Source: Trichopria drosophilae (taxonomy: Eukaryota > Arthropoda > Insecta > Hymenoptera > Diapriidae). From it: a stretch of 64,000 nucleotides of DNA. Location of the stretch: positions 141,536,001 through 141,600,000 of the forward strand of contig CM059584.1 of assembly GCA_030407085.1 (NCBI GenBank), given 5' to 3'. This document shows, in pieces, positions 13,136 through 26,052 of the stretch. Position 1 is the first letter of the stretch. Each line of letters begins with the position of its first letter. The notes beneath the pieces were generated by a model. That model saw only the letters and a list, made by a program, of their open reading frames with translations, had not been told where the DNA came from and did not search any database. A program made the position numbers and the translations under genes.

Positions 13136-13989
13136 AACATTATCGCCGTACAACTTAACTTGTTCAGCCTTAGTTAACGTTTGTCAATCAATGAATTAAA
13201 CCTCTCGGATCTGCTATTTTCTTACATCTGGAAAGATTAATCAATAATTATGTGACGTTGGATTTAGTATTATTAGTACATACTAAGAACTACAATTCTG
13301 ATTTAAGATAATAGTATATATAATACTTATGTCTGCGATAAGAAAAGGCGCCACTGTTCACATAAGTGACTGCACGACTCGTGACCTTAGCTTACATAAA
13401 AATGTTCAAATTGATTTCGTACACTGGTATACCTCGAATATACAATTGTAATTACGAGATAAGGAAAAAAAGTAGTATGCCTGTATCTTAGTTTTTTTTT
13501 AATATTGGCTTCAGTGAGCCAAATTCAAGCGAAAATCATATCGAGACAATTTGATTGCGACCAAACTTTATACACGAATGTGCAATTTGGAGCTTGTTAC
13601 CGTTACTTTTATGATAACGGATCAACACGTGTCTGTTACTGAGGTGTGAAAGACGGATGCCATTTCTGAACTCGTATTAAAAGTACCGTCGCAAATGTTA
13701 AACTAAAAAAATACAAACTTATTTTTACCATTTTCTATATCTGCTTGCCTATACGTACATTTATAGTACTGCTGTAAATGCCGCCAAAGAATGTAGATAA
13801 CAACATTTTTGCAATTAATATTTATTTTTATAAAACGAAGTTTTCAACATCGCCAATTTCATTTACTATTTCTTGGCATTTTAACGAAGCTAAGGACATT
13901 TCACAGTAATAAAATAGATTTTAGATTTTGCGAATGTTTCAAGGAAATTATTTGAAATATTTACTCGAATATAGAAAAACTTTCTGTAT

Positions 13990-14170
13990 ATTTCTTAGAG
14001 TGAAAATACACTCTTACTGGAGTGAAAATTGCGCCTCTCTAGTGAACGATTGAATTCCCACTCTTGGGTGGATTTTTAGTCCAAAGAGCGTGAATTTTTA
14101 CTCCAGTCATAGTGAGTTTTTACCCGTTATTGGTGATAATTCATACCTTTAATAAAGTGGCGAGTGAATA
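13990..14170. repeat. Palindrome-rich repeat of 'agtgaaaattcactc' type
   Basis: Variants of 'gagtgaaaat' and its complement 'actctt/cactc' occur at least six times in direct and inverted order, giving several overlapping short hairpins. The arrangement resembles a decayed palindromic MITE. Exact boundaries are not visible. Confidence 0.4.
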
Positions 14171-16140
14171 ACCTCCAAAAATAGTATATTATGTAACAAG
14201 GGCGCAATTATCGATCATCGACAAGTGCGAAGTTCGTCGCACGAGCGAAACGAGGATAACAATCACACTCATCGCAGATCGATATTTTTTAATACGACGG
14301 GCGTGGGATTGGATAATTTGTGCTCGAAGAATTAGCTGCGGAGCGCAAAATCGAGTTCTACTCCCGGAGTGTTAAAAAAAGCATTTGTACATAGGGTTAC
14401 AAATTTTTTTTTGTTGATTTTTAAACTGTGTTCTAAACAGAAAACCTTTGAATTTAAATTTATCCAAAAACCAAAATGGCGACTTTTAAATTAAAAACAC
14501 AAAAAAAACTTCAAACAAGATTTGAAATTTCTTCTTTTTATGAATATTTTTCATATTATAAATATAATGAAAATAATCTAAGCTTATAAGATTTTTATTT
14601 TCCGTATAAAATCACCCTAACCTCTAAAAATTGTAAATTTCTAGTCTCCTAAAATGTATTTACTCATATACACGAAAGAAAACAATCCTAGCATGTCACA
14701 GAAAAAATACGCATGTTTGATAGTCGTTATTCGCTATTACGAGATTCGATTTGTAATTAAAAATTCAGAATGTCGGATACAATATAGCCGACAAAAATTA
14801 TTAAGTTTTATTTTGTATAACGAATGTTGTAATAGTTAACAACAAATTTCATGCGTATATCAAATTGAAAAATGCGATTCATAGAAAAGTTCGTACTGCC
14901 TCAGGGCCTTTCTATTTTATCAGTCTATTATACGTGATCGTGATAACGTTTTGTATAGGTTATGTTGATTTTCAATGGAAAACTAAAATCCTCTTATAAT
15001 CTTAGGTAATTTTCTGTCCGTTTGGATATTACATTGTTATACAAAAAACATTTATTAAAGAAAACTTTCAATGTTTTGCTATTTGCAGTCATTTCGATTT
15101 TAGCAAAGAATTACATGCAATTTCGACTACAACAATTGATTGAACATATAACGCGAAAATTCTTAGTCACTTTCATGTCAATATTTATCAATTTTCCTGT
15201 AAAGAATGATAAAAAACATTCTAAAGGACTTAATGGATCCACAGTGAGCACTACACATGGGAATGATTAGGTGAAATAAAATTTGACTTCCTTTAGAGAC
15301 ATTTTTCATTGGATTTAAAAAACTCAAATTTATGAATTTAATCTCAGAAAAATCTGCAAAGAATAGAGTAAAAATTTCTAACTCTTCTTTATACTTAATA
15401 AAAGCTTTGGTTGATACCACCAGAATTTTTATTGCCAGAACTAAAGTTTCATTCCTATAAACTATACAGAAACGGTCGCATACGCTTGAAATTTGATTCT
15501 TGGAAGGTGCGAAACACTAAATATTTATTTAAAAATTATATTCCGTTTTCGGAATCGACGAGTTTCATAAATTTAAAATGTGATTAAAAAATTCAAATTT
15601 ATTATTATATTGCGTAGATCTCAATTAATAGAACTTTAATATTTTATTTAGCATCAATGTATTCATCTAATTTATTATAGTTTAATATCATTATTTACAT
15701 TAATAAATGTACATTTCTTGTGTAATAGATAACGTATGCCAGTCCCTGTCCATAAACTTCTGAATTATAATTCTATATAATAAAATATGCCATATAATTA
15801 ATTTTATCAGAAGATGTTCAAGGAGAAAAATGTAAGTATTTTCTTTTCTACATAAGAATAGATTTAAAAAAGATCTCATTGAAATAATAAAGTAAAAACA
15901 ACAGACATGAATAATGTTCATATAAAAATATTAGCAAAACTACTAAAAAAATGTAAATACAAGTTAATGTCAATGATTCAAATATATTAGTGCAAATTCT
16001 GTTAAAAAAGTCGTAAATGCTTCTATAATATGTACTCTCTAAATGTGAATGGTCTAAAAACTAACTAATCTAAAATGATCAGTAGGTTGCTATAAATTAG
16101 TAAATTTTTTACTAAAAAATAGTATAAAACTGCTGATTTA
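14171..16140. other. Intergenic sequence, small CpG-richer patch
   Basis: The patch at 14,215-14,350 is richer in CpG (gttcgtcgcacgagcgaaacg) than its flanks but contains no open frame of note. The remainder is AT-rich with chance frames only. Confidence 0.5.
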
Positions 16141-16169
16141 TCAATTAAATTCTAAAAGTAGAAATTGAA

Positions 16170-16670
16170 TGTTTTAGTCCTGTCATTTAGTAAATAAGTT
16201 AGTAAAAGTTACTAGTAATTGATTTAGTCACCTACTTGTCACTCTTTAATTAGTGGTTTATAACTTCCAGTCTATTTCCAGAAGCGTAACATAGATCAAA
16301 GACGAAATAATGTGACAGAAACAGTTATAAACATTTGGCAGTTGTCAAATTGCAATGTTATACTCAGAATAACCATCTAAACTTACCTTTTATGTTTCAT
16401 AAGTCCCTGAATATCGGACTCAAGTCAACAACTGGTAATAGTTGTATAATTGTATTGTTGACATCAGAATTCTACTCAACTGTCAACCGTCAAATGTCAT
16501 TAATATTATCTCCTTCTATTTTAAACATTCTTTTGGGTTTACAAATCACACGATATCGCCCTTTAGTCAACAATTAATGCTGTCAATCATGAAATTGCAA
16601 TTTTGACATGGAAATTGTAACATCATTTTGACATTGTAATGAAACTATATAAACATTTTGACAGGCGAAT
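16170..16670. other. Cluster of TGACA/TGTCA words
   Basis: At least ten copies of TGACA or TGTCA occur in about 500 bases (for example 16343, 16459, 16481, 16495, 16581, 16604, 16629 and 16659), against roughly one expected at this base composition. TGACA is the core of sites bound by TALE homeodomain proteins (Meis/Homothorax, TGIF). A decayed repeat carrying the word would give the same picture. Confidence 0.3.
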
Positions 16671-16823
16671 GTCTCAACATCCCTTTGTGGAACGCTGCAC
16701 TGTTAGCTGATGGTCCAGTAGATTTTTTAAATTTTCTTACAATCACATTCGAATCTGAAGTTGTGACATACCTAGAAAGCAATGTGTCTATTACTAACTA
16801 GAATTATTTAACCATTTTTTCAG

Positions 16824-17165
16824 AACAATGTCGAAGATGTCAGCTACAACGATGCGTTGGCTGTCATGCATTTCGAAAGAATCAGTGTAGCTTATCATTT
16901 TCCAAGCCAAGCATAGAGGTACCGATCAATGACGATCGGCCAGTAGGAAATCCTGCGCAGGACTTAGCAGCCCTTGACACAAAAAGTTACACAAGCTCAA
17001 ACGCACACGAACGCTCGCTTGCGAATCGCTGTCAGATAGCACCAGCCACCGTTACGCAATTGTTGGCTCTTGTAAAGACCATCGGTGGCATTTCGCATGC
17101 GTTATGGGGAAAAGCGTTCGACTATAGCCTCGAAGCGTGTATACGTGTCCGATGTCAAATATAAC
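16824..17165 (+). other. GC-richer exon-like island, unidentified
   Basis: After a pyrimidine-rich stretch ending in CAG at 16821-16823 there is a frame of 30 sense codons to a TAG at 16914, with ordinary, non-AT-biased composition (it includes the residues NNVEDVSYNDALAV). The sequence stays CpG-richer to about 17,165. It could be a terminal exon with 3' untranslated sequence, a long noncoding RNA exon or a gene relic. No upstream coding exon that would splice to it is recognised. Confidence 0.2.
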
Positions 17166-17839
17166 GAGACAATAGAGAGTTCACATTTTTGCATCAAGCA
17201 TACGGGACCTCTCATGCCACTGTGAGAAAGTTGCCGTTCATTGTCGGTAAATTCTCCCATTCAGAATCGTCATTCAAAATTTATGTCGAATCCAATTGAA
17301 AATTAGCTACGGTTTCTGACTCGTGGCATTTTCTATTATCTTTTACGGAAAAGCATTTGAAATGCAAGTAAAGTTTATACAAGTTGTGTTATTGATAATT
17401 CAAGATCTTGAGACTGTAGTATGGGTAAAAACCAAAAATACCAAATCACGATCTGGCGCATACTATTCTATTTCAACATTTTTTTTCTGACGATTATGAT
17501 GGTATTCTCATGTTTCAAAACTCGGATAATATGTGCATTTTCCTAGGAGATATTACTGATTTCATTATTTTGCAAACCCAATTAAAATTCGCTCATAAAT
17601 AAAAAGAAAAAATTGTCGATTAAAAAATACAAAAAATGTCGTAGCCAACGCAATTTTTCTTTTTCAAAATACAAAAAATCCACGATCCCGAAACTTTTTT
17701 ATCATTTTTGCTTTAACTTTATTTAAAAAAAAACATTTATGGATTTTTTATCCATTAAGGAAAAGAGGAGCCTAAAAAAACGATGTAACATATTAAAAAA
17801 CGCGTTGTTCTGGATTCGAAAGGATATTTTGTAATACCC

Positions 17840-18200
17840 AAAAATTTCTTATTATTTTGCTAGTTTGCGTAAATCTCCATCTTACACAGTGTATTTTATG
17901 CGTAAAGTGGTACTTTTACCCACATTGTGCTCAAAAGTAAGCTCAGTGCCTAAAATTTATCATTATGGATCCTAGAAAAAAAAGGGCTTGGTATTCTCGG
18001 GCGTAAATAGTAGTTTTCAATACTAGTGCGTAAAAGTGCCTAGTTTTAGGGAGTAAAATAAAATTTTACGGATCACGTAAAACATGATTTTGCGCTATCA
18101 AAAACGGCTTCGCTGGTTCTCGAACGCTGGTATCCCATTCGGGCCGTAAAATCTAATTTTACGGCCTTGTATCAAAAATACTATTTCAAACTACATGCAC
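17840..18200. repeat. Dispersed repeat with GCGTAAAA hairpins
   Basis: Words such as 'gcgtaaa', 'ttttacgg' and 'cgtaaaat' recur many times. A perfect 11-bp hairpin with a 3-base loop (GGCCGTAAAAT and its complement) lies at 18142-18166. Related sequence recurs near 33,115-33,250 and 34,860-35,090, so this is an interspersed palindrome-rich family of unknown type. Confidence 0.45.
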
Positions 18201-21200
18201 CCAAAGTGACATATTCTAATCCCGCTACGCCCGCTTAGAATGTTCACTTTCAATGCATTAGGCAGAAAATTCGTATTTTCCTCCCCGTGGTGAGAAATAT
18301 GCTATAGCTACGAATGTGAGGGATTAAAATCTTTTTAGACTATGCAATTTTTGTTTCAACTTAATTTAGTACTCCATTTCGTCTTATTCGACTTGAATTT
18401 GAATGATAAGTTACTGAAGAAAAATATATATACATAATTATATATTCAGCAAAGTATCATGCCAATTTTACAAAAATCAATCCGTAAACATCTATTTTGG
18501 GGCCGAAAATAATCGGTAAAGTGATCACTTTACAAACAATGAATATTTAATTCGACTTCTTTGAAGCTATTAAAATAATAGTAAGTATGCTCAATTCTTA
18601 TACTGATATAAACCGATATCTTCAGAATATTTTAAAAGTTGAAACTTTAATCAATAAAATAAAAAAAAAACATATGTTAATCATTTTAGTAATAAATTAT
18701 GTCTTCGTGATTAAGTAACCCTTAACGCAAAGTAAAAATAATGATAATCGAAATGTACAATTTATAACAAAGCAAAATGGAACGCATGATCAATTTGTTT
18801 AGAAATAAAGACTACTTTAATCGAAATGTTACAAATATTGAACAAACAATCAATACTACTATTTGATTTTGAATTCTAATAATTTCACAATATTTGAAAT
18901 TTGTCATTTATTAACAAATAATCTTTCTTTCAATTAATCGTTGGCATTTTGTAAAACATGCTTTAAGTATCAAAATCCTGCTTTCTTTTTTAATCGTTGT
19001 TTACTGGGTTTTTCTGGTGAAATCAACGAAATATCACACGGACTTGTGTTATGGACATGTCACTGTTAACGTTTTACTTTATGTGACACTCATTTAAGTA
19101 GTGTGTAAGAACTTAAAAACTCTCTTCGCGATGTTTCGTACAGTTTTCTTATCTTTATCTGCATTTTATTTCACCTTTTTCGCATTACTTTAATATTTCT
19201 GCGAAAACGTTTTGTTTTTATTATCATTCTAACTTTTAAATTATACATTGTCACAACTCCCTGTTACATTGTTATAAAAGACGTATGGCATCTACATACG
19301 AAAAATGTGAATTCAATTACTTGAAATTTATATTAAAATCTTTGGTGTACCTAAGAAAGTAATAAAATTAATTAAAGCGTAATAAATAAACTAATATTAT
19401 AGTTTTCCACGTAGTAGTTCGACTACTTTTATTACTTTAGCGTTCGAAACTTTAATGTTGACATATTTCAAGGTTGGGTCAGGTGTTTGATCAGGCAAAA
19501 TAAGAAAAGAACTCTTAGAGCCAATTTTACTACGTTGAGTCACACTTTGACGAATTGTTCTTTATGACTGAATTTAAAAAAATATAAAATTAATCTTAAT
19601 AATCATTTCAGTTTAGTGTATACAAAAGCGAAAAAGTTTTTGATAAAACCGACCATTCAATTTAAGCATAAAATCAGTAGAGTTTAATATTTTTGGTACC
19701 AACGGTATATATTATCACTAAATCACATCTTTATGGTATATTTAACTTTAAGTACATGTATTCCTTCTATTTCAGCTGCACGTGAATGCTTCGAAATAGA
19801 GTAAATCATTGTAATTGGATAAATCTCAAAAATCTTAGTTGAAAGAAACTCAATAATACTATTGAAATTAAACAAAATTGTTTATATTATATAAAACGAC
19901 ATTAGTAGATTGTTGGTGTTGTAAATGTTTCTAGTCATTGTTTAAACGGTCAATATAATCAAATTTAATAACAAAATATATATAATGATAATTAAAATTA
20001 CGTACAATATAAAAAATACCCAGTGGCAAACAGCATTTTATATTACAAAGAAAACTGTAATCACAAAGCTTTCAACCAAAAAATCTAAAAGATACCAGGA
20101 AAAACGCAAAAAAATGGAGGGATTTTCAAAATTTGTGTTTAAAAACCTGTGTAAAATTGTCAGTATGTTCTTCGACCAATTCTAAGGACTTTTTTTTAAA
20201 GACTCTGAAAAGCTATCATTTGCAAGTAAAAAATTCCTGCACTTTTCGATGGTTTTTTCGTGTTTGACTCGCCAATTTCGATAAATTTTCTTTTAATTCC
20301 GACATGACTATCTACACTATTTACTTCTAGCAAGAATTCCCAAACTATGTCAGTGTGAAAAACAAAAAAAAAAACACATATCAAAAATTCATGTTTTTCT
20401 TTTAATTTTTTTTTTTCAAAAAGCTAATACAAGATTCTGAAAATACAGTTAATTTTATGTCAGATGTGCACCCTTGAAAATGTATTATTCAAACATTCTA
20501 TACAAAATCCTTTTTTTTAATACAACCGTTGAAAACAGTAGTGAAAGAAGTCCATTGACTTAATGGGTAAAGTTTATTTTTCTATTTCGGGATATTTAAA
20601 GGGACTTAATTTAATGGTATAATTTCTACATTTGAGGTTATGCATGGAGTTACATGTTTAAACATCCTGAAATCTTAAAGTAGGAACATCATTATCGTCT
20701 TGGCTACTAAGGAATATTGCATTTAACACATTTTTATAATTATCAATTTTGCTTTAATAACATTTGAATTTTTTCTCTGTACTTATTTATAAATTAATCG
20801 AGAAACTAATTTTTAATGCTCTTTGACATTTAATTGTTTTAATACAATTATTTATTTTTGTTTAATACGATAATTTACGCCCAGAAAAACTAAATGTAGA
20901 TCAATAAGACTAAATTATTGGGCATGCACAGTTTTGTTATAATGCACACACAGTGCTTGTATTATAATATACATATCAAAGCACCTTAACCTGCTCAAAT
21001 ACTCAGAATAATTTACTTTGGAAAAAATCAGATCTTCACTCTAGACACAATACAAGACAATACGGCTACAAATAGACGAGGAATGACCTGTAAAGAAAAA
21101 TAGATTTGCTTATTGCTCCAAATTGCCATGAACTTCTAGAATCATAATAGATGTCGATAACTGTGCTAAATTTACTCTCACATACCGAAATGGATATAAC

Positions 21201-22413
21201 ACAGTTTCAGTAAAATGTGTGGATATTTCGGTAAAATGAAGAATAGAATTACAATCTTCCAAATATATTATGTCCATTACCTTCACAGATTCAATAAATA
21301 TTCTGTAAGTCATTGTAAGGTAAATTATGTCATTGTAACTCTGGATTGTATGTTAGTTAAAAACTGCAAATTTTATATATTTATCCCCTTTGACGTATTA
21401 AAGTGTATTACAATAGGGGGCCATCCATGAACATTTGGCATTCCGTTGAGTTTAGCAGCTGGACCCTCATGGAAATAGTTTCCAATTCGCCGAAAGGTCA
21501 ACTGAAAATAATCTAAATGAACTAGTAATTCGATAAAATGCTGGTATATTTTAGTCGAAATGGTATTTTGACACTGGGAATAGCAGCGAAATAACAAAAG
21601 TCCTTGATGCATTTTATTTATAAATATGTATTGTCCGCAACAAATTAATAATAAAACCATCGCAAGTACATGGATTTTATTGTTTGCAGGTCACACTTTT
21701 GTAAGATGAGAACATTTTTATAAAATTACAATTTTCAAACTTTTTTCCAAAAAGCAAAGAAATATGTCATACCACAATTTTTATTATATTGTCCTGTTAA
21801 CAACATTGTGTCCGAGACGATGAAATATTTATGTGAGTATTTCAGAACTGCAGTAAATTTGACATATTTTGCAAAATTCTGTTCGAACAAAATTCATTAC
21901 CTGGGATTTTTGTATGCTGTTTCCGAATATTATTTTATGAAATTGAAGGTTCCGGATTCAATATGGCGGAATCAAATATTGAATAGTCATCGATGATTAT
22001 GATCGAAATTATGATCAAATTTTCGAAATATTTTGAATTTACAACAAAACCTAAAAAATTTCACTAAAAAAATATAACTCTCCAATATTGTTGTAATTTT
22101 GCAGTATTTGTCGGTTTTTTAGTTAAGGGGCTTCATTACTTGGAAACATTATTTATAAGTATTTTGCGTCAGAACAAAAAGGTGGCTATTAAAGGATTAC
22201 TATTTAGCTAAAACCTCACTTTAATAACGACGTTTATATTTTAACGTCTTAATATTGAAAAACTATAATAGTATATTATATAACATGAAACTAAAACTGT
22301 AATTCAGGACCAGAATTGTTTTAGTCCGACGTTACATACGATATTTTATGTATAAGGAGTGTGGTTTCCGAGGTTATGTGCGTGTAACGTGTTTTGAGTG
22401 CTTTATGGTATAC
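18201..22413. other. AT-rich intergenic sequence, no gene seen
   Basis: Frames of 60-95 codons at 19985-20384 and 21110-21660 overlap on opposite strands, are low-complexity and show no domain or splice context. No repeat boundaries were seen. Confidence 0.6.
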
Positions 22414-22480
22414 GGACGATAAAGTAAGGTTATATGCCTATGCTCATGCGCATAGATACATAATGTGTACATTATCGTCC
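22414..22480 (+). other. 67-base imperfect hairpin
   Basis: GGACGATAA at 22414 pairs with TTATCGTCC ending at 22480. Inside, CTATGC pairs with GCATAG around a short loop, and a TTAT/ATAA stretch lies between them. The length and loop are in the range of animal pre-miRNA hairpins, but pairing in the middle is poor and short palindromes are common in this window. The mature arm, if any, is unknown. Confidence 0.2.
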
Positions 22481-22954
22481 TCGGACTATAAAGTAGCCGG
22501 CTATCCATAATAACTACTTTAAGGTCCTTAAAACATGCACCTAATGCCGAGGAAACTGTACTCCTGTTACATAAAAACATTTCATGCAATTATTCTCCAG
22601 AAACAAAGAACCCTTAGGGATTAATGAATTTTCATCTTATATCATGCGCGGAGTGGATTAAAGGTGATAAATAGCGAAATCAAATCTCTTACATTCATCA
22701 ATCCATAATTAAATAAATAAATATACTTTGAAAAAACTTATACCCCATTTATTGAGCAATTTTAAATGGTCATATTTTGAAGAAAACATGCATTACAACT
22801 TTTTAAAAGACCAGTTTCGTTACTTGTCGAAAATCAAAACTAAAAATAAAATGTTTAATCTACGAAGTAAATTCTAATAATAAACAGCGATAATAAATTA
22901 GCTTTGACTCCTAAACCTAAAACAAAATATAATAGTTTTCGAAGCTGCAGATTT

Positions 22955-23070
22955 ACAATATTCAAAATGGCGGATCCAATATAAGACCAAATTACCGTTT
23001 CTCAAAATTTTAGTCGGCCATATTAGACCCGCCATTTTGAATTTTGTAAATCTGATGAAATGTAAGCAAA
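22955..23070. repeat. Copy of the dispersed 'cgccattttgaattt' repeat
   Basis: 'aaaatggcggatcc' near 22,968 and its inverted counterpart 'cccgccattttgaattt' near 23,030 bracket this segment. The latter is followed by 'gtaaatctgat', as in the copies at 3.8 kb and 29.7 kb. It is a partial member of the same family. Confidence 0.45.
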
Positions 23071-23559
23071 GTTGTCATTAAATTTAATAAAAATTCATCG
23101 TAAAATGTGTGTTCATAAAAAACGCTTATTGGTCTGAAATTTCAACAAATATTTTTGGTTGTGCATTTAATAAATGAACTCTACGTTTTTCTTTACGTTT
23201 TTAAATTTTATACTCCCTAAAAAATAGTCAAATTCATTAGAAATTATTCACAATTATCATTTTCTTCCGAGTACTGAATCCAGTGTTTAAAAAATAAATA
23301 ATCACACTTTAATACTTGTGGAATCAATATTAGACCAGTTATAAATATGTACTTTCAATTGCTATTTGCTATTGATTTTTGTAGGTCAGATTTTTCCAAA
23401 ATAAATGTATAAATTCATGATTCATTTCTGAGAATGACCCAAATGTAGGATACATTTTATCTACAATTATAATGTTTCTCGTAACTATTAATATTTAAAA
23501 ATGATATTTTCACTCAAACTTACTAGTCCTTAGGTGAATTTGGACTGTTCACTTATTTA

Positions 23560-23850
23560 AATGCAGATGGAGTGGGCATGATGCTAGTATTTTGTACAAC
23601 CTTGAACATGTTGACATTCCGACAGTAACAGAATTGACCGAAGGAGATGCTGGGGCCCATTTATACCCCGTCGACGTATGACATTACGTTCCTGGACAAA
23701 CGGTCATCCATTTCGACTTTAAATTATATAGGAAGAGGCAAAACTACCGAGCATCCGTTAGTTGCGACTCAGCTTTTGACAGAAGAGCACGTGGGGTCCA
23801 AGTGTCTCCATCAAATACATTTTCCACTGGTCCACAATCGGATTTAGTAA
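23560..23850 (+). pseudogene. Possible broken coding fragment, unidentified
   Basis: Composition here is less AT-biased than around it. One frame from about 23,567 reads protein-like for some 38 codons (containing the residues NLEHVDIPTVTELTEGDAG) to a stop near 23,680. A second frame is open from 23,647 to 23,847, giving 66 residues with ordinary composition. A real coding sequence broken by an indel would look like this. No family is recognised, and a chance match cannot be excluded. Confidence 0.22.
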
Positions 23851-25456
23851 GTGAAATTTTCAATTTTTAGTTTATTCATAGTTGGATACTTTGTCAGTAT
23901 GTAAAAAGACACATGAGATTCGAAATTAATTTTTAATAACATACACGTTAGTAACAGATGTTTATTATTATTTGGTATACTAATTAATCGCTCGCTACTT
24001 AACTAGTAATGCAGATGACTGTGATCATTGATATGAGGAGCGGGAAACATTTCCGGGGAACCGCAACATATATATTCAACATAAATCTGTCTTTCAATCC
24101 TGTAGTTGAAAAGCCACTTCGATGTTCATTACACTATAAACCCTGGGCTTATTTTAGCGGTGATAATGTTCATTTCATATATTTCCTGTTGTAAAATACA
24201 CGAGCTTAACGTTTTTTTTATTGTGACTAAAATTTCATCTATAAAAAAACTTTTTTATAAAAATGTATATTTACATTTTTTTTCAACATAACGAATGTTG
24301 TCGATGATATATGAATCGAAACATTTGAAAACATATTCGAAATAAAATTCATTTTTACTGAATACTAAGCCGGTAAAACTGTGAGTAGAGTATTACAAGT
24401 ACTATAAAAATACAATTTAATAATTATTAATAATGACGACAACTTCATAATTTAGTAAAACTTTAATTTCTAATAATAAAACCATTTGCGACTGGAACTA
24501 CGTAATCAAAGCTACCGAAACATCAGCATCTAAAAATAATGTAAGAGGAACTACGCGCAGAATCTAGTCTTGATATTATTTTTATCTCATTATGGCAAAT
24601 TCAATACCAAAAGGATATTAATCTTATATTATTTTGAGGCTACACTAAATTCCGACATATTTTCACAAAAAAAATCATTTATAATTTAAAATAAAATCGT
24701 AATCGTTCCTTAAATTCTTAATGAACTTCTTATAAGTTGCTTTGGCTTACCTTAATTTCATCTCAAAATAAAAAATTGACTACAGATTTTACCACGAACC
24801 TATTTTTATTGTTACTGGATTATAAATACTTTGTAAGAAGCTGATGTTTGTCGGTCGTTACTCCTGTAGTGGAATGTCCAAAGATGACTTCTAAATGAGA
24901 AGAAATTCAAAATACGTTATCTACAATCAACGTTTGATTAGCACGTAACGTTGATAACTTTTTAGGAGAAGTTCAAAGGGCAATGATTATTCTATTTCTA
25001 GTATCATTTTCGTATATCGAGGTTTGGAAGACCCCTTACTTGTACTGAAGGTTTAATGATAACCCTGTGATCACGGACACAGAATCTTAATCTATATTTT
25101 TTGTTGTTGTACCTAATAACTTACATGGCGATATATATTAAGAGTGATTTGTGTCGGGAAGGAGCTTTGAATAAAATAGTGTTAATATACTAGTCAAATA
25201 GTTGAAATAACATCAAGTATCAATTCCAAACTTTAAAATAATGATTCTTGCTGAAAGTCGTATATAGACTTTCAACCGATTACACCCTGCTATAAAATAT
25301 ACAAATTAAGATCAAAGTCTCACAAAAATGAACTATTTTAACCACTAGAAAAGGAATATGCTACATACAAATCTCAAGTAGATCATCAATAAAAGACTGC
25401 TGCCGATTGTGGAAAACAAATTAAAAAAAAATATCTGGTATTGAAAGAACTTTAGT
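23851..25456. other. AT-rich intergenic sequence upstream of the piggyBac-derived gene
   Basis: No gene is seen. No piggyBac-type end (TTAA followed by CCC or a similar start) that pairs with sequence beyond 28,140 was found by eye here. Confidence 0.5.
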
Positions 25457-25608
25457 AGAAATCGACATCAGCCACGCTAGCACTAGACAGGAGTTTTGAA
25501 TCGTCACGTGCTGTCAAGACACACATGCACATTGAACTAAACCTGGACAAAACGTGACGATTTAGTGCTAGCTCCTGTTTAGTGTGAGAATGGCTGATTT
25601 CGATTTCT
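25457..25608. repeat. 152-bp inverted repeat (hairpin) upstream of the piggyBac-derived gene
   Basis: The left arm starts AGAAATCGACATCAGCCA at 25457. The right arm ends with the near reverse complement (tggctgatttcgatttct) at 25608. The arms are about 55-60 bp, with internal matches around 'caggag', 'ctagcact' and 'atcgtcacgt', and a loop of roughly 30 bases. It is either a small MITE or a hairpin-forming transcript. It sits 445 bp upstream of the ATG of the piggyBac-derived gene. Confidence 0.55.
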
Positions 25609-26052
25609 GTCAAGGGAAATGATGAAAAACCTAAATCATTATTTTCACGAGCTTGGAGAAAATATTCGTTTACTGCTGATGCATGCAAATAATGATTTTT
25701 TTGGACCTATATGAACATTTTACAATTACAATTAAGAATTTATCAATTTAGACAAATTAAAACTGAAGTGATATTCATATTTAAAAACTCCAATTATCCA
25801 GTTTCATTTTTCTCAAAAAAGTTTTTATACATTTGGTGGCCATTTAGGATACGCCGTTTTGAATATTCAATACAATTTTACAAAAATGACCTCGCAAATA
25901 TCTTCCACGAAGATACTCAGTCCTGCAATGTATAATTAGGAATAAATTGTGGATCCGTAAAAACCTGAAATATTCATTAGTTTTGATGGCTGTATAATTT
26001 CCTGCAGCCAATTTCTTGCATGAATTAATTACGTTAATTAACCTTGTAGATT

